From NCBI GenBank assembly GCA_011037195.1, contig JAAEAF010003540.1, forward strand, positions 44,674 to 108,673: a stretch of 64,000 nt of DNA, in the 5' to 3' direction. Below, piece by piece: positions 56,879 to 64,000 of the stretch. Source of the stretch: Triatoma infestans (taxonomy: Eukaryota > Arthropoda > Insecta > Hemiptera > Reduviidae). The notes beneath the pieces were generated by a model. It was not told where the DNA came from and searched no databases. It was given only the letters and a program-made list of their open reading frames with translations. Both the position numbers and the translations under genes were made by a program. Numbering within the stretch: the first letter of the stretch is position 1; the number at the start of each line of letters is the position of its first letter.

Positions 56879-57639
56879 ATGAAATCCATTGTAAGTTTCA
56901 TGTATTGAAGGATGGGTTCTTATTTGATTAATTAAATATTTATATTGTAATTTATTGTATGTTTTAATTTTTCTAAGAGAAGTTGTTAAATTAGTGTCAC
57001 TCTAGTGATTGGAAAAATTGGTGATAATTTAATTTTCCCCTTTGCGTACAGATCTGCTTGTTTGCCTGCGTGGCTTTTGCCTCTGCACAAGTCTTGTTGC
57101 ACGATGACGGCCAATGGAAACCACATCTTGACGGATCCATCCTTGGACAATGGAACCCATTGCTTGACAACTCTTTGGCTGGCCAGCCACTGCTCACTCG
57201 TGCTGCCCTTCTTGGACATCCACTAGTCCATGTATTGAGGAAGAGGGACGTATTGGCCACTCCCTGGGCTGCCCATGGTTTACTTGCCGCTCATCATGGT
57301 TTGGTCAATCCAAATGCTCTGAACGTACCCTTGGACACTGTACATGTAGCTGCTGCTAAGAATGCTCAACTCATCAGCCAGGCTACCGAAGGTGCTAGGA
57401 ACGTCCTTGGCGGTGGTGTACCAGTCCATCTGCCAGCTGACACCCCCGAAGTCGCCATTGGTAAAGCTGCCCACGCTGTTGCTCATGAAACCCAGAAAGC
57501 TCTTACTACTGGTGTCTGGGCTGGACATGGTGTTGTAGGTGGCGTTGCCGCACCCGGAGTTGTTGCTGGACGTGCTCTTCTCGGCCATGGTCTGGTTGTT
57601 CCACATGGTGTTCTCGGTGCCAGATCTTGGCTCTGGTAA
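56879..57639 (+). CDS. Cuticle gene 4: cuticular protein, two exons
   Basis: Predicted 199-residue secreted cuticle protein. Exon 1 (56879-56890) is MKSI with GTAAGT donor. The intron is 161 bp. Exon 2 (57052-57639) begins ICLFACVAFASA after TTGCGTACAG. Signal peptide 1-16; DDGQW at 22-26; GQWNPLLDNS at 36-45; basic VLRKR ending at Arg69, a possible convertase site; NPNALNVPLDTVHVAAAKNA at 90-109; PADTPEVAIGKAAHAVAHE at 132-150. The Gly/Val/Ala/His-rich tail ends RSWLW. The two D-T-x-x-V-A-x-x-K blocks are degenerate copies of the 18-residue motif of insect and crustacean cuticle proteins. It is nearly identical to gene 3 apart from that gene's extra 31 residues. It is intact, with conserved promoter and AATAAA, so probably functional. 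Confidence 0.9.
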
Positions 57640-57718
57640 ATTCCTATATTAGGAATCTCCCTAGCTTTTTTTTGCAAAACCCTTGTACACAAGAACATCG
57701 TGTTACCATAATTTATTC

Positions 57719-57724
57719 AATAAA
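57719..57724 (+). terminator. Polyadenylation signal, cuticle gene 4
   Basis: AATAAA 80 bp past the stop codon, same position as in gene 3. Confidence 0.65.
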
Positions 57725-58045
57725 GGTCTTGCTAATTAAAGATGATGTTAATTTTTCCAGTTAACTTATACTTATTCAAATATCTGAATGTAAAAAATTC
57801 CTTAAACTATTCCTTTGGTTGAGTAGGTTTTGGATTCGTGTTGCTGGACACTATTTCAGGTAGTGTGCTCTTATTTTCTTTTTCTTTCTTTCTTTTCAAT
57901 CTGCAGAGTGTTGTCTAATAAGACGTAGAAAATGAAACGTTGACTTCCAAAGTTCAAATTTCTATCATAAACAATTGCCTGCCAGCGAATATGACAATGT
58001 GATCGATTTCTAAATAATATTATCTCTGCTTAAGAACCTCCTGAT

Positions 58046-58361
58046 AAGTATTTTCAAAAATTCAGTTTCAAAAATCTTATATGAAAGCGACACTTCTCGA
58101 ATTACATCGAATTACAATAAAAGGAAATCAATAGAAGAAATACTCTGAAAAAAAAGTAGAATTTTATAAGTGTGAAAATATAATCATGTTTTTTTTTTTG
58201 CCAAGAGGGGATATTTTCAGTTTTAAGAGGTTAGTTGGTCAACCTGTCTGACATAGTATTTTACTTTAAAATATCTGTTTAATTGTTTTGGATTTATAAA
58301 TATCCTCGAAGAATTTGGCAAAGCAAAAAAAAAAACGCATTAGGAATTACAAAAAAAAAAA
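58046..58361. other. Spacer, no gene
   Basis: AT-rich, nothing recognised. Confidence 0.35.
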
Positions 58362-58830
58362 TCTAGTATGTAACATTCAAGCGACTTTCTATTCAGTACA
58401 TCTAATAGTACGATATTATATTATATAGTATAGGATAAATTTTCTTAAAACTTGTCTAGTCATAAATATGGGTGGTGGGGACAATTGGCAGTTGAAGCCC
58501 AAATAACATTTCTAATTAAACGTCACAGATTCCTCAAGCCCCCCCCTCCCTAAAATCAAATTTTACAGTAAAATGTTTCAAATGAAAAAGAGAAACGTCT
58601 TGTATGGGCAGTTAGTACTGTTCCAAGTTTAAAGAAACTCGTTGTAGTTTTTTTGGTAAAAATTCTAAATGAACTATTGGTGCGTCTCACTTCCGGTTAA
58701 CCCATTTTCTTCAAAATTTGATTATTCTAGGAATGCTGCTTCGTGTCTTAATATGTGTGGCAGAACCTCACATTATACTGAAGTGGTCCAAAAAAAAAAC
58801 CTTAACCCCCAGAAACCTGCTATAAATCAA
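58362..58830 (+). repeat. Divergent second-subfamily fragment
   Basis: CTAGTATGTAACATTCAAGCG start and CGTCTCACTTCCGGTTAACC at 58682. Poorly conserved. Confidence 0.45.
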
Positions 58831-58833
58831 TTT

Positions 58834-59633
58834 TTACTTTCTCATACTTTTACTTGAAAAGCACGTCCAGTAAGAGGAAGTATTGTAATCGTGTCAAATT
58901 TTCGATATCGAGTTTTCACTGGAAATATCCGTTTTTAGGTCCCCTGAGTCCAAAAAAGTGGTCTTTAGTAAATGTGTGTGTGTGTATGTGAACAGCATAG
59001 TTCAAAAACGAAAAATCGTAAAAAAGTTCAAACTTGATATTCCGTTTAGGTATCACCATAGGTCAAAATACCTTAACCGAAACTACCACTTTACTTAATG
59101 CTTATTTTACTTGGCTCCGACGATTTTCTTCAAGCATTGTATATCAACTATACATACAATGACCTATACTTTTTATTTGAACTATTTCTCCAGAAAAATG
59201 CATTTAAGGGCACTTTTACAGCTGAGAGGGTGGATGGGTTGTCTTCTAAAGTGCTATTTCAGGTTATTTATACAATTCTGCATTCTAAATAATATTAATT
59301 AACCATTAAATGTGTTGTTGAAATTCAGAGTTTGAAAAGAATCGGATGACCGGTAGTTCGTTTTTTTACTGAAATGTACGAGTATTTTTCAGTTTTCTAG
59401 TATCATAGTCCTAATAATCCAAACAAAATTAATTAGAAATAAATAGATGGTCAAAATTTAGAGTTTCAAAAAAATTAGTAAACCGGAAGTAAGCTTATAT
59501 TGAAATTTTTGTTTTCAGTTTTCGACAAAGTCCAACGAATTTCATCAAATTTATTACACAAACTATAAAATTTGTCATATTATAATTTTGAAAAATGGAG
59601 TAAGAGAAAGTTGTGTGAGTGTTTCACACCAGA
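58834..59633 (-). repeat. Dominant repeat, slightly shortened copy
   Basis: GTAAGAGGAAGTATTGTAATC (58870), short (GT)n near 58975, modules at 59077, 59349 and 59482, end GTGTGAGTGTTTCACACCAGA. The outer hairpin arm carries a short insertion. Confidence 0.8.
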
Positions 59634-59649
59634 TTTTCTTTCCCTAATG

Positions 59650-59980
59650 AAATCAGGTACAAATAAAAATATATTTATGAGGATATTCAAAATTTTTTAA
59701 AAAAATCGCTTGAGCTATTACCGAGAAAATCATTGAAGACTTAAAGTATAGTACAATCGCACTGGCGTTGCTGGATAATGGCACCAAACGGAATATCATG
59801 TTTGACTATATTGCAACTTTTCATGTAATGAGACATTTTGTTCGGACACATACAGACAGACCATTCACTAAAAAGATTTGATCCTATAGCAGGACCAACC
59901 TAACAACATGTAATTGTGTGAATACCCAATTTCACAAATTTGACACGATCGCAATACTACTTCTTAAAGGAAACGGAAGT
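59650..59980 (+). repeat. Second-subfamily 3' fragment
   Basis: CCAAACGGAATATCATGTTTG (59785), CAGACAGACCATTCACTAAA (59851) and TTTGACACGATCGCAATACT (59938). Confidence 0.55.
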
Positions 59981-60200
59981 GTAAAAAAAAAAAAAAATTA
60001 AATCATATTTTTATTAGATAAATATAAAATGTATATTAATATGGATTTGTTTTGGCACGTGATTATTCCAGCCACCTATCTTGTAAGCTTAATGATCGTG
60101 ATAAATGGTGCGATCAACTTTCGAGCTTACTTAATAAAATTAGATCTGTTCGCCTCGAAGAGCCATTTTGTCGTGCAGGGAACTCTGATAGTTTTTTTTG

Positions 60201-60860
60201 TTACTTTCTCTTACTCCTAGTAAGAGGAAGTATTGTAATCGTGTCAAATTTTCTATATTGAGTTTTCACCAGAAATATCCGTTTTGAGGTCCCCTGAGTC
60301 TAAAAAAGTGGTTTTTAGCAAATGGTCTGTGTGTATGTATGTATGTATGTATGTGAACAGCATAGCTCAAAAACGAAATATCGTAAAAAAGTTCAAACTT
60401 GATATTCCGTTTAGGTAACATCATGTTATCTGACAGTGGGCCATCTGTCAAAATTCCTCAACCGGAAGTACCATTTTACTAGTTTTTTTTTCCACTTTTT
60501 TGCAATTTTCTCAAAAATCACTCCAACGATTTTCTTCAAACTTGGTATATCTACTACACATATTAACAGCTACAACTTTTATTTGAAACATTTCTATGGG
60601 AAAATTCATTTAAGAGCACTATGGGGGAGGACTGGGGTTAGGTTTTCATCTAAAGTGCTATTTCAGTTTATTAGACAATTCTATCATCTAAATAATGTTA
60701 ATTAAAATCAAATATGTTGTTGAAATCGGGTGAAATAGTTTGAAAAAATCGGGTGACCAAAAGTGCGTTTACTTTACCACTTTACTAAATGATTTTTCCA
60801 CTTTTTCGCGATTTTCTCAAACGACGATTTTGGCTTCGACGATTTTCTTGAAACGCTTTA
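60201..60860 (-). repeat. Dominant repeat, truncated by a LINE fragment
   Basis: Intact hairpin CTCTTACTCCTAGTAAGAG (60209-60227), (TATG)n at 60332-60353, modules at 60461 and about 60755. It stops at about 60860. Confidence 0.75.
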
Positions 60861-60861
60861 T

Positions 60862-61227
60862 ATGACTTACAAATCATTTGTAACATCGTCCCTATTTAAT
60901 AACCTCAGACTCTCAGAGACATGCTGGTTGTTGAAACTAAGAGCAGAACTGTTATACCTAAATTATACCCCTTGGTTGGAGAAAGATTCCGAACGAGAAA
61001 TGTGTCCTCTCTGTAACTGCCAAGTACGGGAGGATTTGTTTCATTTCTTGGCAGAATGTTCTGCATTATTAGAAGTACGGCTTCTCCATTTCGGTAAATG
61101 TTCACTTTCCGGAGGAGAAAATATTGTTTATCTAACCGGACAACAGCCTTGTCATCCTTTAATTGCTTATGCTCGCCATGCTTGGAGAGTTAGGCACCTC
61201 AGGATCTCAAATTGTTTAGGTTAGTTT
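60862..61227 (+). pseudogene. LINE C-terminal domain with Cys-His finger
   Basis: An open frame of about 120 codons including LRAELLYLNYTPWLEKDSER and CPLCNCQVREDLFHFLAEC, a CxxC...H...C finger, then LLEVRLLHFGKC. It is clearly homologous to 28326-28895 and keeps the His that copy has lost. It lies directly at the broken end of a dominant-repeat copy. No RT precedes it, so I call it a truncated LINE end. A captured or domesticated fragment is possible but unsupported. Confidence 0.55.
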
Positions 61228-61311
61228 TTCAGCTTTTTTATTCTAATTCATAAAACTGGTTTGATTTATTTAACCATTAGTTGTGTTAATACTTATTTAC
61301 TTTCCTATCTT

Positions 61312-61947
61312 TATTTATTTATTTATTTATTTATTTATTGCATACAGAAATAACATTCCTTTTGCAAGGAGTTTGGTTTACAATATACAAAAATGATATG
61401 ATATTTATAATACATAATACATAAAAGAAATAAAACTCATGACTAATGTCATAAACTGAACCAGATGTTATTAACAAAATAATAAATGAATTAGTCAATC
61501 AGAAAGGATAAAACTCCTAATTCTTAGGGCATTTAATAGCGTATTTGTAAATTGCATTTATCTGTGAGACAGACCCAACCGTGAACAGCTTCTCGAAACA
61601 GTTGGATTCAGTATCCGAGTCAGCAAGATATGGATTAAGGTTACTGTTCTCTAAAATGGTTGCAATGCGTGGCAGTAGAAGTGGAAATGTAAAAGAGAGT
61701 CCGGTATCTTGCGGATCAAACAGAGATTGCCTTCATCGAAGACTGTAAGAATTAGGAGTTTTATCCTTTCTGATTGACTAATCCATTTTATTGTTTTGTT
61801 AATAACATTTGGTTCAGTTTACGACAGTAGTCATGAGTTTTATTTCTTTTGTGTATTATGTATTATAAATATCATATCATTTTTGTATATTGTAAACCAA
61901 ACTCCTTGAAAAGGAATGTTATTCCTGTATGCAATAAATAGATAAAT
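61312..61947. repeat. Inverted pair of retroposon 3' ends
   Basis: Arms at about 61312-61532 and 61742-61945 are near reverse complements (TTTGGTTTACAATATACAAAAATGATATG and inverse, in part). Each arm's outer end is a simple-repeat tail: (TTTA)n on the left and AATAAATAGATAAATA on the right. The spacer is about 210 bp with no recognised motif. Confidence 0.7.
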
Positions 61948-62159
61948 ACATTCCTATCATATTCCAGTACTGTTTTAGTTCTAGTATAATTCTTGCTTTG
62001 TTTTTCATCATTTTTTCTGTTATGGTTGACGGCTCTTTGCCATGCTTCTGTACTTAAGTATTCTATCATTTATTGTATTCTTTTTAAAATAAAGTACTTA
62101 TAATAATAAATGGATTTGTTTAAATTAAGAGAAGCAGGTTCATAGAAGAAAAAAAAAAC

Positions 62160-62540
62160 TCATGTGAAACACTCACACGAACTTCTCACGACTGTGATTT
62201 ACAGTTATAATGGACAAATTCACTTCACATACAATTCTTACTAGATATTTAGATGCTTTCAATTTTCTTGAATGGGAGATTCTAAACTTTATGAAACTAC
62301 CTTTTTTTTTTGTTTAAGGAAAATCTCCCTCAAATTTTAGACGCAGTGATAATCCTCGGCATGTAGATATAGAGATGATATGAAATTTAATGAAATCCAT
62401 CGGTGTTTTCAAAAAGGAAATTCGTAGAAAACTGAAAAGAACTGTTCAGTAAAAAATCCACTTTCGGTCTACCGCTTTTCTTTTTTTTTTTTACATCAAA
62501 ATTTTGGCAACATATTTAATTCTGGTTAATATTATATTCT
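62160..62540 (+). repeat. Repeat copy carrying a nested LINE
   Basis: CATGTGAAACACTCACACGAAC start, CACTTTCGGTCTACCGC (62460). It is interrupted at about 62541 and appears to resume after the LINE at 63970 (GATAATAGAATGGT). Confidence 0.6.
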
Positions 62541-63962
62541 GATGAGTTAGCAGGCGCAACTCTTTAAGGCTGCGGGTCAGGAAATGGCAAAGGAATGCAC
62601 GAACTAGTAGCAGTGATTTGGGAAAAAGAGCAAATGCCAAAAGAATGGGGTGAAGGGTTAATTGTTCCCATTTATAAAAAGAGGATACCACTCGAATTGT
62701 GAGAACTACAGAGGGATTTTTCTTCTATCGACGGCTTACAAAATATTCTCTATAGCACTTTACAATAGGTTGTTGCCATATCCGAGAGGAAACTTGGAGA
62801 ATATCAAGGAGGCTTCCGTAGCAATAGATCCACAATCGACCAGATATTTATTCTAAGGCAGGCCTGCGAAAAAATGTACGAGCATGGCAAAACGATGTGG
62901 ATGCTATTTGTAGATTTCAACGCGGCCTAAGATACTGTACGAAGGAAGGAGCTGTATTCTGCGATGGCTGAAATGGGGTTCCCGTCCATGCTGATAAAGC
63001 TAGTCCAGTGCTCCAGGCAGGAAACATTTAGCAAGGTTAAATGCCCGCAGGGCATTTCAGACTCATTCCAAATCATGTCAGGGCTTAGGCAAGGGGACCC
63101 AATCGCCCCCCTCCTTTTCAATGTCGTTCTCCAGGCAGTTATCAGAAGGGCAGGATTGGATCAAAATGGAACAATTTTTTCCAGAATGACCAAAGTTCTC
63201 GCGAATGCAGATGACATTGCCATTGTGGGAAGATCGCGTTCATGTATGAAGGAGGCATTTGAAAAACTAGATAATGAAGCAAGGAGGATGGGCCTCTTTG
63301 TCAACGAAAAGAAGACAAAGGACAAAAGAGCCAGTGCATCGCCCGCAACATCACGTAGTTGGTGACTGCCTCTTGAATCAGTAAGCAGCTTCCAATACCT
63401 CGGTTCTGTAATAAAGGAATATATAGAAGAGAATGAAGAGATAAGAAAGAGGATCCTTGCTGGGAATAAGGCGTATTTTGCGCTTGCCAGAGTCCCAAAA
63501 AGCTGGTTCGTAAGCCGCTCCTCCAGCCGCCAGTCGTCACTTACGCCTCTGAAACATGGTCGCCAAGAATTCGTCAGCAAATGTGCTGGACCGATTTGAG
63601 CGAAAAGTGTTGAGGCGAATATTTGGGGGAATATGTGAGAACGGCGTCTAGCGTTGAAGGAAAAACAGGGAATTATATGATCTTTACAAAGATCTAAATC
63701 TGTCAGCGCAGATAAGAATTCAGCGGCTGGGATGGCTTGGACACCTCCTGAGGATGGAAGACTGCAGAATTGCAAAAAAGATATACGAGGAATCACCTGA
63801 TGGAGTAAGGACAAGGGGACGTCCCAAGAATAGATGGAAAGACAGCGTGCAGTGAAATATAAGTGTGACGCACGCCTGGGATAGGAAAGAGATGGTTGGC
63901 AATTGTGGAGGAGGCCAAGGGCAGCTACATGCGCCTGTTGCGCCAACAGAAGAAGAAGAAGA
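62541..63962 (+). pseudogene. Non-LTR retrotransposon, RT to 3' tail, inactive
   Basis: RT motifs in order: ENYRGIFLLSTAYKIFSIAL (62697-62757), LFVDFNAA followed by an in-frame stop (62910-62930), then KELYSAMAEMGFPSMLIKLV, IMSGLRQGDPIAPLLFNVVL (63072-63132) and LANADDIAIVG (63199-63231). The usual YADD is NADD here, so the two Asp remain but the Tyr is changed. After a frame change come FQYLGSVI, then HLLRMEDCRIAKKIYEESP and TRGRPKNRWKDSV (63740-63850), and a GAAGAAGAAGAA tail. The ATTATATT at both flanks (about 62529-62536 and 63965-63972) may be a target duplication. It is the same broad family as 37381-39055. At least two stops and two frameshifts are present. Confidence 0.85.
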
Positions 63963-64000
63963 AGATTATATTGATAATAGAATGGTACGATAACTTAAAA

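Larger units (their letters stand above)
56733..58045 (+). repeat. Duplicated segment B (contains cuticle gene 4)
   Basis: Partner of 48275-49690, in direct orientation about 8.45 kb away. The introns differ by only a few bases. Confidence 0.8.

Noticed and set aside
1..64000. CRISPR arrays, operons and rRNA genes
   Set aside because: No regularly spaced short repeats with unique spacers and no rRNA-like sequence seen. The introns and repeat content indicate a eukaryotic nuclear genome.

Overview
The window is insect nuclear DNA: AT-rich, intron-containing, and crowded with decayed transposable elements. The only convincing host genes are four members of one cuticular (structural, secreted) protein family. 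Each has a tiny first coding exon of four codons (Met-Lys-x-x) that splits the signal peptide, and a single long second exon rich in Ala, Gly, His and Val. That architecture, the dispersed LINE, Tc1/mariner and Harbinger fragments, and the tRNA-derived SINEs point to an insect (beetle or hemipteran-like). I cannot name the order or species from sequence alone.

Layout. 0.25-1.5 kb: jockey-like LINE relic (minus). 1.84-2.63 kb: long inverted repeat whose arms carry a hammerhead-like motif. 2.7-4.7 kb: copies of the dominant repeat. 5.74-7.56 kb: cuticle gene 1 (minus). 8-15 kb: degenerate repeats, an 890-bp foldback element and a LINE RNase H relic. 15-16 kb: a PIF/Harbinger transposase relic inserted in a repeat copy. 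17.07-17.64 kb: two adjacent LTRs with no interior. 19-19.75 kb: Tc1-like transposase relic. 22-37 kb: four Penelope-like solo repeats, LINE tails, and cuticle gene 2 (31.65-33.30 kb, plus). 37.4-48 kb: LINE relics, several full copies of the dominant repeat, and SINEs. 48.4-49.3 and 56.9-57.6 kb: cuticle genes 3 and 4 (plus), which lie in a recent duplication of about 1.4 kb. 50.8-54.8 kb: a young truncated LINE, a jockey RT, and a mariner-type relic nested in it. 58-64 kb: more repeats and a LINE nested in a repeat.

The four cuticle genes share a TATA box, a GGTACAGTCCTWA element just upstream of the start codon, the split signal peptide, an N-terminal DDGQW motif, a basic K/R-R site, two degenerate 18-residue cuticle motifs and a low-complexity C-terminus. 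They probably act together as co-expressed exoskeleton components.

The dominant repeat is about 1 kb and present in more than 20 whole or partial copies on both strands. It begins TCTGGTGTGAAACACTCAC, has an internal (CA)n tract and about three degenerate units of about 285 bp, and ends in a hairpin whose last arm is the inverse of a motif near its start. This is the layout of non-autonomous Helentron-type (HINE/DINE-like) elements. The assignment is my inference.
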